From assembly GCF_009389715.1 (NCBI RefSeq), contig NW_024067834.1:124001-188000 (forward strand): a DNA stretch of 64,000 bases. The letters are read 5' to 3'. The notes below the pieces were generated by a model. That model saw only the letters and a list, made by a program, of their open reading frames with translations, was not told where the DNA came from and did not search any database. This stretch comes from Phoenix dactylifera (lineage: Eukaryota; Streptophyta; Magnoliopsida; Arecales; Arecaceae). This document shows, piece by piece, positions 1 through 11,594 of this stretch; position 1 is the first letter of the stretch, and the number at the start of each line of letters is the position of its first letter. A program made the position numbers and the translations under genes.

Positions 1-1559
1 GGGGGCCAAAACAATGGGGAGTGATACTCTTCATCCAAAAGATAAACAATAGGGAAACAGTTTTTCTTGTAAACAAAATGCATGAAATATTTTCAATCTG
101 GAGTTCTTGTTGTATCATTAGACAAAAGACAAATAAATAAACACATCAAACTATTGAACAGTATTTTTTTGAAAAGAAAATGAAACAATAGAACAAATTT
201 CATCATCAATAATAGAGAGATAAAATTCATACACACAAAATTAATGATGGAAATCCTTAGGACATTCCAAGGCTTGATGAAGTGCATGTTACTTAACTTA
301 CTCAGGATTAGCAATATGTGCAACAATAGCCTAAGATGCAGGTACTTTCTGATTAAACTTGTCCAATTGTGCATGCTTAGATTTAGATTAGGAGAAGATT
401 TATAACAGCTTTCTATTTTAAAAAATGCTTTCTGATGACCTTTTTTCTATTTAAAATAAAGGGAAACGAGAAATTTATTGCCACTTGTCATATGGCATGT
501 CTTGTCCGATATGCACACACTTCGGTAAGTTCGTACCAACAATAGTGCACTATTGGCACAGCAAGTATGAGGTTACGCCAAACCATACAGCATTTGTGCA
601 TAAGCACCTTTGGATCAACTACCTACAGGAAGTGCTCTTGCTGCGCCCGACTATTTTCCTTTTTTTTTTTTCATAGAATTGGTTGGGCGAAGTTGGGTGC
701 TGTAGGGATGTTGGGAAGAACTGCTGCTTCTTTTTCTAGATTGGAACAACAGACATGCAATGGATGTTGCATAACATGGTAGTGGCTCGAGACGATCAGC
801 GAAACCTTGATTGCCTTTCCAGGAATCATACATTGTTAAACCTTGAGGGTTCTACATAAACTATAACATAAATCTAGAACTGGTCTACACAATAAAGTTA
901 GGAGGATTATAAAAAGGATAATAAGAAGTTTCCTCAGCACTGAAAGATCAAATGTTTGGTCTATAATTTTTGTTTGATGTAGTGTACCTTTCTGGTATGC
1001 TATCTTTTGATCCTTTTGTGGAGCAAGGTATAGGCTAAATTTCTGTAGCTAGTATTATTGCAACACATATTAATTTTGTTTAAAAGAACTTTAGATAGTA
1101 GTAAACTCGCAGCATTTCCATTGTCAGACTACAAATTCACAAGAATTACTGCTAACAGTTCCTCCATCTGTCATAATCAACAGATGCAACTATGCAGGGC
1201 ATCCACACTGATTTGAAGCTTGAATGGGGGTGAGTTCTTCGTTGGTGATTAAGTAGGGAATTCCAATGTACCAATATAGTGCAAATTGATGCAACAAATA
1301 GTTAACTACTTGCATCAATGCATGCGGGAGTCGAGAAATCGAAGGAAAAACAAAAGGCATGACTTCAAAACTATATTATGCAGAATTAGTATCATGATCT
1401 TCCCACTTTTCTTAAGGATCAAGAAATATGTATTTCTCTCTGATACCAATGCAAATCTCCAGTTTAAGTCACTCAATCAAATATATGTAAAAAATCCAGC
1501 AAGAAAGAAACTTTCTGCAAAAGAGGAAAAAATAAATACCCCAGGTTCTGGGGAATTAC
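1..1559. other. intron 1 of the CPK gene, no exon seen
   Basis: This stretch follows the splice donor of the kinase first exon on the minus strand. I looked on the minus strand for the next exon of group IV calcium-dependent kinases (the segment leading to the VMELCEGG hinge) and did not find it, so exon 2 probably lies beyond the left edge. The DNA is mostly AT-rich with short open frames that resemble nothing known. Confidence 0.5.
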
Positions 1560-1853
1560 CTTGCTCTTGTCGATCCTTTTGACGGCCACCCGTTCCCCAC
1601 CGGCCTTATCGGTGGCGACGAAGGTGTACCCGAACTGGCCGTGCCCCAGGAACTTCCCGATCGCGTACCGGCTCTCGAAATCCTTGTCGTACCCAAAGTC
1701 GGTCCTTTTCCCATACGGCACCTTCCCTGCCGCGTCCTGCTGCTTACCCGGTCGGTTCTGCGCCGCCGGATGGCCCTGTTGCACGCCGGCGGCGGAGGCG
1801 TTGCTGCTGTTGGAGCCGCTGACCTTGGCGGCACACGACAAGCACGAGCCCAT
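1560..1853 (-). CDS. calcium-dependent protein kinase, first exon (group IV, CPK16/18/28 type), partial
   Basis: First coding exon of a plant CDPK, a Ser/Thr kinase activated by calcium through a C-terminal calmodulin-like domain. The 98 codons begin MGSC, a classic N-myristoylation site (Gly2), with Cys4 and Cys7 available for palmitoylation, so the kinase is probably membrane-attached. After a variable Ser/Gln-rich stretch comes VPYGKRTDFGYDKDF, typical of the CPK16/18/28 subgroup, then the glycine loop LGHGQFGYTF and the ATP-binding lysine in RVAVKRIDK. The exon ends in phase 0 at AAG before GTAATT. The start at 1853 was preferred to an in-frame ATG 16 codons upstream because only this one gives the MGSC acylation motif. 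The remaining kinase and EF-hand exons lie off the left edge. Subgroup assignment is by recalled family similarity; whether the gene is complete cannot be seen. Confidence 0.9.
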
Positions 1854-2250
1854 CGCCTCCTCTTCCTCCGCCTCAAAGAGATTACCATCAACACATCCCA
1901 AAACGCTGAATACTTACCCCCTCAAAAAAGAAAAAAAGCTCAAAACTTCCAAGTAAGGAGAAGGCTAAAAGGGTGAGATATAGACGGATCGAAGGGGAAA
2001 GAGAGATTTGAGGAGGGAGAGGAAAGATGGGAGATGGTCGGAGAGGGGGAGGAGCCCTGATCCTCTTGTCGATCCTCTCAACCAGAAACCGACAAAGGAG
2101 GAGACTTTGTTTGAAGCTGGTTTCGAAGGGAGACTTGCTTCCTCGTCCGCGTCCTCGTCCGCTGTGCGGGTGGATGGAATTAATTAATAAAGTAAAAATA
2201 ATGGAGATGGAGGGGAGAGTGTGCGCGAGGAAATGGGGAAGAAAGGACAA
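1854..2250 (-). promoter_or_regulatory. leader and proximal promoter of the CPK gene
   Basis: Directly upstream of the kinase start the minus strand is strongly pyrimidine-biased (purine-rich GGAGGGAGAGG-type blocks on the plus strand around 2010-2060), typical of plant 5' leaders. No TATA box could be assigned with certainty. Extent is approximate. Confidence 0.35.
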
Positions 2251-3666
2251 GTAAAAATAAAAAATTATTTTTTTCCTGTGTCGCGATTACGGTTGTTTTG
2301 GTATTCAATCGTAAAAAAAAAAAGAAAAAAAAGGAAAACTAAAACTTCTAAACTTTTCTCTTGGCGTCGGCTCTCTCGTCGCTGCCGGCTGCACTTTTTC
2401 TCTATCGCCCGTTTATTTTATTCTTTGGAGTCGGGTTTTTTTATTTTTCTCTTGTCTAAGGTTTTTTTTTTTCTGCAACGGTAACTCATAATTATATTTT
2501 TTTAAATAAAATATAATAAATTTTGAAGCATCCTAGAGATCCTTCTCACTGATTTAGAAAACTTCTAATAATTTACCATATTCGAAACCATTCAATCCAC
2601 TGTCCTATATATAAATATTCTCGGTCTGAAAAACAACATCTTTATTTATCATTGTCTAAATATTTCGAAGCAAAAGATAATAATTGATTATACCACCGAT
2701 GCACCTTTAGAACCAGTCCAATCTGCCATCACCTTCATATGAGAAATAAATATATCATGGCACCTACTGGCTACAGTTACTCTAGAGTTTGAATTTTTGA
2801 TCACAAAGTTTTATTTTTTTTTCTAATATACATCCATCATTGTTGTTGGGAAAATTCAAAGTTGATGTTGGGAAAAATTGAAAATAGAAGCTCTCGGTGA
2901 TAAATACCGTCAGTACTTATCGGTTTGCGTTGCCGTTGTTGAAAGGCATCGCGCACAGGATCCAACAAACTCATCCGTGAGCGCGCTTACCCTGCCGCTT
3001 GGTGAGAGTTTGGAGGCGAGTGGGGTCGGAATCACACATGTGAACAAATGGGAACATACAGAAAAAAGAACCCTAGGCAGTTTGGATGTCAATCACGTGG
3101 CTCCACGTGTGCATTGGCCGACAAGTCACTTTTCCTAAAAGTCAGTATTCTTTTAGATATGCTGACTGCTGTCCAGTGGAAACAAAGACTTTTTCAGTAA
3201 GGCTGTGAGGTTAATAAACCCGTGCATAATAAAAGTGGCAATCAAGCCGGATCGGATAAGATACACAGATTTCGACCTATTTATTAAATCGATCAAAAAT
3301 TACAATCTAAAATATGTTATATTTAATAAATAGAGAATCTGGCCTGTTAGGCCAGCTCAATCTGATATGTTTAACCTATTTAATAAATAGGTATGTAATC
3401 TAACCCAGCTTATTTAATATGTGGCAATGAGGAATTCTTGGCATGAACCCTACCAGACGAATTAATTACACATTGCCAAACTAAATCATAAGATTAACGA
3501 CAACAAATCAAACTAATACTAAGCAAAATATGATCACACATTTTATGCTACAACAGTTAGAAGGCACCATGCTCATCTTTTACAATGGTACTAAGAAAAA
3601 AAATGAGAAGAATATACAATAGAAAGCCTTCAAATGAAATAGAGTGACTCCTAGATGAACATCAAA
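2251..3666. other. AT-rich spacer with one GC-richer patch
   Basis: No gene seen. The segment at about 2880-3140 is GC-richer than its surroundings but gives no recognisable protein. At 3235-3430 there is a block with the phrase TTTAATAAATAG repeated three times in 130 bases, probably part of a dispersed repeat. Confidence 0.4.
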
Positions 3667-4060
3667 CTACTCTTTATTGGAAACACTAGGGGTTTCATCC
3701 TCCAGCCAAGTTGCTTGCCACTACTTGTCATAGAAGGTTGTTTCCTCAAGAAGCTTCTTCAGAGTATCAATGTTTTCATTCTTTCTTATAAGCAGCACCC
3801 TAGCAACAGCTATAAGTAATAGAGTTTTGCAAAAGAAATTACCCATCTGATCAACAAGACCCATGCTTGTCAAGCTATCCACGAAGGAAGCCATAAAAAA
3901 CCCAATCATCGCAGCACAACCTGCATAAACATAAATGTTGAGATAAGTTAAAATGAATTGATAGAAATTAATGGGTCTAAAAATCTAGAAAGGATAGAAG
4001 CAAAACCAACCATTAAGCAGTTCAGCTTCAGGCAGGTGGAACCTTTTAACCCATAGACTA
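3667..4060 (-). pseudogene. LIL3: 3' exon fragments of LIL3 (light-harvesting-like protein 3)
   Basis: LIL3 is a thylakoid membrane protein of the LHC superfamily that stabilises geranylgeranyl reductase for chlorophyll synthesis. Two exon remnants are visible. The first ends at 4011 and reads WVKRFHLPEAELLNG with donor GTTGGT. The second starts at 3920 after GCAG and carries the membrane helix [15 protein letters not shown] followed by the C-terminal ETTFYDK...WQATW region, ending at a stop at 3667. The phases join as AATG|GT. A TAG stop at 3721-3723 sits where family members have Gln, truncating the last 17 residues. The upstream part of LIL3 is absent: before WVKRF the usual acidic, Trp-rich segment is missing, so no complete gene is possible. 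Next upstream in the same orientation lie BUB1 exons, an unrelated gene. Family identity is from recalled motifs; loss of function is inferred. Confidence 0.8.
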
Positions 4061-4452
4061 ACATCTCATTCAGCTATATAATCATGTGACAAGACAAAAA
4101 AAAAGTAAGCAAATTGATAGCATCCCGCGCGAGGGTGTTAAGTGAGATAGATTTGATATTCATATGTATCCAAGACAGATAAAAGTAGAAAAAATCGCAA
4201 ATGAACATATTAGAAGAAATTCAGGTTGTAGAAGTAAGAGTTTAGAACATATTGGCCAACAATATTCAGTATGTGGTAACCTGAAGAGTTCCATAAGATA
4301 AATAGTCACAAACTAAAATGCTCAAGTCAGAAAAGATATGCACTTTACGAGCAAATCCAAAGCATGGTCTCTGACAAAATCGTTTTCAAGCATAAGCAAC
4401 ATTTAATAACAATAAGTTGTATGGTATAGATAGAATTAAAAGGTAATCAGAC

Positions 4453-4711
4453 CTCAACATCAGAGTTGCCCTTATCAAGTTGGCGATACATGTAGAATTC
4501 CCAAGGAAATGCAGGCTTTTGAATATGCAAAAAAGGATAATCTGGTAAAATATAATTCTGAAAAATCATGACAACTCCAAGAAAAAATGCAGATGAGAGC
4601 AGGAATAACCTTTAGTGCAACCACATCATCAGGATTGCTGTCAATGTAAGCTTTATATACTTGAGCAAATCCACCTAGCCTGAATAGCCTCCGATCTGTA
4701 TTTACTGTTAC
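4453..4711 (-). pseudogene. BUB1: two kinase-domain exon fragments of BUB1-like checkpoint kinase
   Basis: BUB1-family proteins act at kinetochores in the spindle assembly checkpoint. Exon A, 4610-4711, encodes 34 residues (VTVNTDRRLFRL-GGFAQVYKAY...NPDDVVALK), the N-lobe up to the ATP-binding lysine, with donor GTTATT. Exon B, 4453-4524, encodes 24 residues (IQKPAFPWEFYMYRQLDKG...) with donor GTCTGA. The two match consecutive BUB1 exons in phase 0. Signs of decay: family members have a few more residues (a GxGG loop) between FRL and GGFAQV, missing here; and the acceptor before exon B reads TTTTTTGCAT instead of a CAG. No other BUB1 exon (N-terminal TPR or C-lobe) was seen nearby. It lies in tandem with LIL3 exons, which suggests transposon-mediated capture of pieces from two genes. 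Confidence 0.8.
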
Positions 4712-6670
4712 CTTCAAACATCACACAATGGGGATAAATATTAGAAGGTTTCGGGACTCAATTTTTTGTAAATACATCTTTAAGAAGGATAGTGGTAAGT
4801 ATTCTAGACTCAATTTTTTGTGAAATTTGTTCAGAGTTTTTATAGAAGAAGATCCCTGCCTAAAGAGTTGCTTATTTGAAAACAACAGTATATTGAATAT
4901 GCATCGAGAAAACATCAAGGATTCTTTAATCAATTATAATTTGTTCAATGACTTCAAGAACTAGTTGCATCAATTCATTTCTACATTAGATATTCATAAA
5001 CATAAGTCTGACATCTACTTTCTCAAACAATGAACTATCACCAATACCAGTAGAATTTGAAGATATTGCATGGTTGAAGATAGAATGGAATTATTAGCTG
5101 AAATAATAATGAGGACATACCTGAAAGGCTGAAATTAAATCCCTCACCAATACCACTACTCTACAGGACTACTCAAGGCCCACATCATTTTTTGAGGAGG
5201 AAACAATTAAGCAACAGTTGAATTTTCATAGAGATAAAAATAGAGATACACAGATCACGGATCTAAGTATCTAAGTATCTAACAAAAGGCCAAATGTATG
5301 AAATCAAATGCTAGAAATCAACACAGATCTAAGTATCCAACAAAGACAACCTACTAAAATTATTCATCTACACAACCAAGTAACCAACAGTCCGACACAG
5401 ATCTAACAAAAGAATATCTTAATAACAAAATTAAAATAAAAAAAGAATGAAAATAAGAAAACGGACCTAGTCTTGTAGAATAGCTCCTCACGTTGAAGAT
5501 TGAGGATACCTTCAACCTTGATCTCCTATTTCACAAAGGGACAACACTGCAATATATTAAGCAAACTATAAATGACCAATAAAAGAGAAAAATAAGAAAG
5601 GGGTTGAGGTTTGAGGAAGATGATGAAGGTTTTGAGAGAGTTAGGATTTGAAATGAGAGATTAGATCTAAATTCTAGAAGAAGAAGAGATCTAATCCTCT
5701 AAAAGCCACCTCCCCCCGCCCGACACAAAAGGAGCCATGCAACCGCCTCCAATATCCCAGTGAACACTTAAACTGCCACCACCACCTTTAGCACCACCAC
5801 CAAGACCACATTTTTATTTCAAAAAGAGTAATAACATCAAACATAGTTATATTTAAAATAAAAAAGGAAATATTTTTTTGAAATTTAAATTTTAAAATAA
5901 GAAATAATTTTTTTGTTTTTTTCTTTCAAAATTAAAAAAGGTGCATCGACATTGTTTAATCAAATGATAATAATTAATGCTATCACTGCTTTCTCATTTC
6001 TTTTTTCAAGAATCCTACAACCCATTCAGCCGTTTGTGCCAGCCCATTAGAAACAGGTTCAATTGATCATCTGCTTACTATTCGAGAAACACGCGAGAAG
6101 AGATCTAGTTGATGGCTACGAGTGGAAGCAATTCACAAGTTCATTGCATCCACCTCATAGTCCATCAAGGCCCATTTCATCAGTGTCTGTCCAGTCAACA
6201 CATGAAGACGCACAGCCCACAGCCCATCTCAAATACCTCCTATACGTGCTTACGAAAAAAACACCACCTGGTGGGCCTCCCTCTCTCTTAAGTCTAACTC
6301 AATCGGTGACTTGGTTGCTCGCCCGTCCTATCAGGCGCCGCGCACCGCAATCCGAATCCAACTCTACCAGCCCACTGCAAATGTGGCGCCCGCCTGGGCC
6401 TGCCACGACTCCATTTCCGTCACTCCACCTTCATCACAATTCGCAACCATGACCTTAGAAAAAAAAAAAGAGGCAAATTCCTTCCTTTGCTTTCCACAAG
6501 CATCGACCCACTTCCAACGCCGAAGTATAGCATCAATTCCTCGCACGCGTTCGAGCGATGATCATCCCAAAAGAATCTCGCCACCTTTCCATATTCTCGT
6601 GCCCCAACCAAGGCATCCCCGAAGGCCATTTATAGGCTTGGCCGATACACTCTTGGGAGCCAAAGCAGAG
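4712..6670. other. spacer with two unassigned exon-like patches
   Basis: Between the BUB1 remnant and the membrane-protein gene no gene could be named. On the minus strand, near 5114-5150, a short open stretch (VVLVRDLISAFQ) ends at a good donor, CAG|GTATGT; near 5470-5530 another stretch reads VEGILNLQREELFYKT before a stop-free junction. Both may be further captured exon pieces but are too short to identify. A perfect 10-bp inverted repeat (GATTAGATCT / AGATCTAATC) lies at about 5660-5696. The final 600 bases are the upstream region of the next gene. Confidence 0.35.
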
Positions 6671-7084
6671 ATGGGGTGGTTCTTTCGTGAGAGGAGAGGA
6701 CCCCCATGGAAGCAAGGGTGGATGGAGCAGGTCCTGTCCTCGAGCTCCCTCCCTCCTCCCTCTCTTGTCCTCATCTTCGCGATCGTGATGCTCTTCCTCT
6801 TTCTCTCATGGCACATAGACTACCGGACTCAGCTGCGCCGCACCGAGGTCGGCTTTCGCCTCCTCCTCTTCCTCCTCCCCGTCGCGCTCATTGTCGTCGC
6901 CCGTTTCATGCTTTTGGATGGCAGGTTCTTGCTCCGGCTGCCGCGGCCTGAGCAGGAGTCGATCCACCGGGCCGGCAGCTCGCCATGGGGGGTGGCGCTG
7001 CTGCTGCTCGTGCTCTTGTTGATGATCTCCTATCAGTCTTCCTTCCACTCTCAGTGGTTCCGCCCGTTGTGGAGGGTGGATTAG
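6671..7084 (+). CDS. small plant-specific transmembrane protein
   Basis: Intronless frame of 137 residues, MGWFFRERRG... to ...PLWRVD. It has a short basic N-terminus and three hydrophobic segments at about residues 30-46 (LVLIFAIVMLFLFLSW), 60-78 (LLLFLLPVALIVVARFML) and 108-122 (WGVALLLLVLLLMI), followed by the conserved-looking end SYQSSFHSQWF. I recall this layout (N-terminal MGW, central HRAGSSPWGVA, C-terminal SYQS.F) as a conserved unnamed plant family; its function is unknown to me. The frame stays open further 5' to an ATG at 6311, but the upstream part is low-complexity and lacks family character, so the ATG at 6671 was chosen. It stands alone, with a GAGAGGAGAGGA leader just after the start. 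Confidence 0.85.
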   Translation: MGWFFRERRGPPWKQGWMEQVLSSSSLPPPSLVLIFAIVMLFLFLSWHIDYRTQLRRTEVGFRLLLFLLPVALIVVARFMLLDGRFLLRLPRPEQESIHRAGSSPWGVALLLLVLLLMISYQSSFHSQWFRPLWRVD

Positions 7085-9606
7085 CATTTTAGCGTCAAGG
7101 GTGTACAGTTATCATCATCATCATCATCATGCGTCTCTCCTAATTTTAGCTTTTATTACATACATATACGTATATATGTATGTATGTATGTATGTATATC
7201 CAAACCACCTGGTTTTGTAACTACAAATAAACCGTACATGGAGGTGTGATGGAGTTTGTATTTGCCACTTGGGTGTGCGAATGACCACAGATGTTATGCT
7301 TTCATATTGGCCCAATTTCAAGTTTATAAATCAGCTGGAACTTATAATCTTGGTGTTATAATCGTCGGCCAGGTTGGTAATATATTGACCGCTATGATCT
7401 GGTAGATGCCAATAATTTTGGCCAATAATTCGGTACAATATCATTATCATTGTATCAATTGAAATATTTTTAATATTTTAAAATATTTTTTTTCTTCAAA
7501 AATATTGAGTTGTCTTTATTAGTAATTTACTTACAAAACGACTGAAACCCTAATTTATATTATTTTAACCATATCAACTAACACGATTTTTATATAACTT
7601 TTGAAACATCAAGATCCTGCTAATTTTTATTTTTTTTTCCTCTTCTTGACCAAGATAAATAAATATTTTTATTGTTTTTCATTTTGGGATTCATGAAGGA
7701 CATTGGCCTTGGAATTCGGTCAGTAACCTCGCTACCCAATGGAAGATAATTGATAGATAAAATGAAAAGAGAAGAAAATATGCTAGATAGAGAGTGTATA
7801 CAACTCATATTATCAATCATTTTTTAAATAATGGATTCCAATAAAAAGATATTTACTTCATCCTTAAATTCTATGAGCTTCTTCAAACAAATGAACTTCT
7901 TCGTTAAATGGACTCGAGGCGCACATAGAATATAACATTAACATCTACACAGGTAAAGTCATTCATCAAGACTGAAAGGCGATATCTGAAAACCTTAAAT
8001 GAATATGAAAATATGTATATTTGTTTTTTTGATAAATTTGATAAATTAAACCAAATGAATATAAGTATATCAATCAAAATCAGCAAACAAAATATTTAAC
8101 AATAAAATATAAAGATACATCTTAGAATTTCATAATGTTGATCTTATATGATTGGCTACATAAAATATCATCAAATCAGCTATACTATTGGCTTTAATAT
8201 ATATATAATTTTTTAGAAAATATATATTTAATAAATTATTTGTATGATGCGGGCTTGATTGTCTAGAAGGTTGAATTGATAAAGCTGCTACAAACTTTAG
8301 ATTTACCCTTCTAGAACTCGATGTACTTTCCTTAATCAAGAAGAAAGGCATTTGCGTTTTAGTTAACACTTAACGGAGCTAAATTAAAGAGTTAGCATGG
8401 TGTCTTTAAAAGTCAAAAGTGATTGATTCCTTCTCCATCTCTTTTCCCTTGGCTGAGTTATATATTATAAGACTAGAGTTGGATGCCCTGGATTGTCCTG
8501 TCCTCTATATGATATCCATTGTTTAAATTATTACATGACAAAACCTAAGTATTTAGCTTTTTTCTTGAAAAGTAATATTGAGAATAACAATCTCATTTTT
8601 GTTCATGGGCTATTTAATTGCTTTTACATTGCTGTGAATAAAAATGCTGCATCAGTATTTATAGATGTTTGTGACTTGCTTGCATTTGAAAACTGCAGCT
8701 GCAATTCCGTATCTAATTGTTTAATGTGGAAAGAATATAATCACCTTGCAACTGACATTATAAACTTCCACCAACACAATTATATAATATTATTATATTA
8801 GGTTATCATAGCAAATTGTTATATAATATATAATACAAGATGAGATATATAATAGTACTAAACTATAATTACTAAGATCCCTGAAATGTATAAGAGTCTA
8901 GTGGGGCATTGTAGCTGTAGGAACATAGATTTTGAGTCTATACCAGTTCTGCAACAGCAAATACAAGATTTAGTGATGGTTGATGCTAAGAAGGTTTGTT
9001 TTCTGAGACCTTAGTTTTACTCTTTCTTTTCTTTCTCTTTTCTGGGTCAAATGACCCACCGATGTACCCAAAAAGAAGAAGAAGAAGAAGAAGAAAAAAA
9101 AGAGAGCAATGCTGTAACATAGCAGATGGTATAATAGAGTTTGGCATGGGTATAATTGAAATGTAGAAATGGTGGTGAGGGTTGTAGAGAAGCACATTGA
9201 CAGAGCTCATTATGCTCACAAGCTAATTCATCCAGCTGACTCTAATTGATATTTAGTTAGCTTCTTTGTTGTGGTCACACACGCACATATTGTAACGTTA
9301 GATTAATATATTCATTCTCAACTGACGCATCCTCGTTCTTGTTCAGAGGAAAACGTTAAATGTGGCTCCCTGAAATGTACGTTAGCTTCCAGAGCAGAGG
9401 AACTCGTCCTAGGCCTCAGCAGATTCCTAATGCTAGAGAGACCCGCACCTGAACTCCCAGCAACCAAAACAATTTATAGCAAAATATTTTTCGATACTAC
9501 TAACTCCTAGACTTCAAACTTCATTAGATCGCTCTCTTTTTTTGGGGTGTTAAATTGAACGGGCACTCACCTTCACCTCCATAGAATACTGATCTGATAT
9601 TTTAAA
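7085..9606. other. intergenic, microsatellites, no gene seen
   Basis: The first 120 bases hold an (ATC) run at 7110-7131 and a (TATG) run near 7178-7199, probably in the 3' trailer of the membrane-protein gene. The rest is AT-rich. A GAAGAAGAAG run at about 9075-9105 follows a near-perfect palindrome, TGGGTCAAATGACCCA, at 9043-9058. No coding signal was found on either strand. Confidence 0.45.
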
Positions 9607-10021
9607 GATTCATTTGGTACGCAAATTTTTTTTCTTCTAAAAAGCTGATACTATATAATGTCCAAAATAGTAGTTTTTGCATATTGACCATGAAAAAGTA
9701 ATACACATCATAATGACTAATATTTGGCCAAATAACTTTTTTTCTAAAAAAAATTATATAAAATACTTATTATACCTCTAATAAAAAAAATCTTTTCTTA
9801 TACTATTTGCACTTTTGGAAAAAAAATTACGTAAAAAATTAGAGTTTCCCATATCCAACATAAATTTTTTTATATAATATAACAATTTTATTTTCATGAA
9901 AAAACTATATTTTCATCTTTCTCTTTTGAAAACTCCAACCAACCATACATAAAGCCTCTCCATACCTTCCCATTGACCCCACTTGCCCTTGCCCTTTTAT
10001 TTCTCACAAACCAAATGAGTC
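9607..10021. mobile_element. MITE-like element, GACTCATTTGG family
   Basis: The ends form imperfect inverted repeats: GATTCATTTGGTACGC at the left and, read inverted, GACTCATTTGGTTTG at the right. The roughly 415-bp interior is non-coding and AT-rich with many T runs. Terminal and internal motifs (the CAACCAACCATACATAA type near the right end) resemble those of the elements at 36399 and 52728. No certain target-site duplication was found. Confidence 0.5.
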
Positions 10022-11003
10022 CTAACAGTCAGCAAATACCCAGAATTTTGACCCTAGACCTCCAGTAGGGCTCATGGTAAGATGCCAATCAGCTGCACCA
10101 ACAATTGTTGGGGATACTTATAATAGTTAAAACCCAGAACATAGTTAGCAGTCAAGTCCAGTTGACACATACTACAGTTATGATTATGAATAAATTGATA
10201 ATAAAGTCCATGCAATATTCAGCTCTATTACTCAGTAAGATAAAACACCCAGTGCCAAGATCTATATATAGTACGGTACAATGCCACAAAAGAGGCACGA
10301 CCACTGAAACTAAGAAGCCACCACCTAAACCTACATGAGCAAAAAGTCAAATTCGATTAAGTACTAGCAGAAGCTTATTTCCCCTCGAAAAAAGAATTAA
10401 GTACTAGCAGAAGCTAATTACTGTGCGATAACACTCTATGCATCCAGAACAAAGAAAATATGCATAACTATGTAGAATTAAAACTGCAACGTCGCTCATC
10501 TCTAATAAACTGAAAAAAATGCTTCTATAAACTGATCCTGGCTTTATTAGCTCATAGCTAATATATGATCCTGTAACTATAAACATGCAAGAGGTACTAT
10601 TTCACAGTACTGGAAGCCAATAACATATGATCAATTTTTGTCTAGTTGGAATTAAGAGCTGAAACTTGTTCAGATTGAAGTAAACTGACAACAAATGCTT
10701 CTACAAGTCAACATTGCCAACATGTAAATAATACACTATATCATTGAATTACTAGTTTGCATCAAATCCCCAAGAAAGAAACAAGTTTTTTTTGGTACAA
10801 GAAAGAAATAAGTAGTTCAATATCACATCTAGATAAGTAACGGACACTAAATCCAACACAAGAATTAAATGTTACCCATCAGGTACTCCTAGCCTAAGAT
10901 GAAACATTAGCTCATGTTTGTAATCGTGATAACTATTTGGACTGGGCAGCATACTGTATTTCTGATCCATTGATTCCACTTTTTCCTTCATCATTTGTAC
11001 CTT
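10022..11003. other. intergenic, no feature seen
   Basis: AT-rich sequence with a 22-base phrase beginning AATTAAGTACTAGCAGAAGC repeated at about 10357 and 10396. No convincing coding exon. It may include the 3' trailer of the minus-strand candidate gene that ends at 11004. Confidence 0.4.
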
Positions 11004-11594
11004 CTAAGCAGCTGCCGTTTGGTCTCCGAGGCCACTCATGGCCCCAGCATCGCTAGGAGTTTGACCCCAAAGAGCAGAAAGGGGCTCCTCCATGCAAGTG
11101 CACATATGCTTATATCTATCTTGTCCCATGTCGTGGGAGACCGTCTTGGATAGCGCTTCTCTACGAAATTTTAGTCTATTGTCTGGCAAATTAACAAAAC
11201 TGTGACTACAACAGAGACCTAAGTATTCAGATTATGCAGTTGAAAAGTAGTTAAATGTGTGTATGTGGGAGAAAAAATTTTGAAAGGAAAAACATGATTT
11301 GCAGGTTAGATACTGAAACATATAATTACTTTTCATGATGCATCTTTCATAGGCCTCCACTGTTGCATGCATGAGTGAACATGGATTACTTCGTCTTGAT
11401 TGGCTCCTTTTTTCGAGTTTACTTACCGGATACTCTTTTGTAAAGAACAACAACAAATTAATGCAGTATAATGTGAAAGACAAATATAAAGCAGAGATGG
11501 ACCCATAGTTTTTTAATAGTACATAAAGTTACCTCCTCAAATCTCTCCATGCATTCAATGTGGCTACTCATACGCTTTATGCAAGAGGCTCTAT
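11004..11594 (-). CDS. unrecognised gene, three 3' exons (5' part not found)
   Basis: Three minus-strand segments have acceptor and donor sites with matching phases: 11533-11594 (62 nt, acceptor CTTCAG, donor GTAACT), 11330-11432 (103 nt, donor GTAATT) and 11004-11182 (179 nt, acceptor TTTGCCAG, ending TAG). Joined, they give about 113 residues, including CIKRMSSHIECMERFEE, HATVEAYERCIMKNNRLK and a final block rich in polar residues, MGQDRYKHMCTCMEEP...WGQTPSDAGAMSGL. I do not recognise the family. The consistent phases over three exons argue for a real or recently dead gene. No good upstream exon was found between 11595 and 14397, so it may be a fragment. The middle acceptor (AAAAGAG) is weak. 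Confidence 0.42.

Noticed and set aside
6311-6670. In-frame upstream extension of the membrane-protein gene (120 extra codons)
   Set aside because: The extension is Pro/Ser/His-rich low-complexity sequence without a signal peptide, and the family start MGW lies at 6671.
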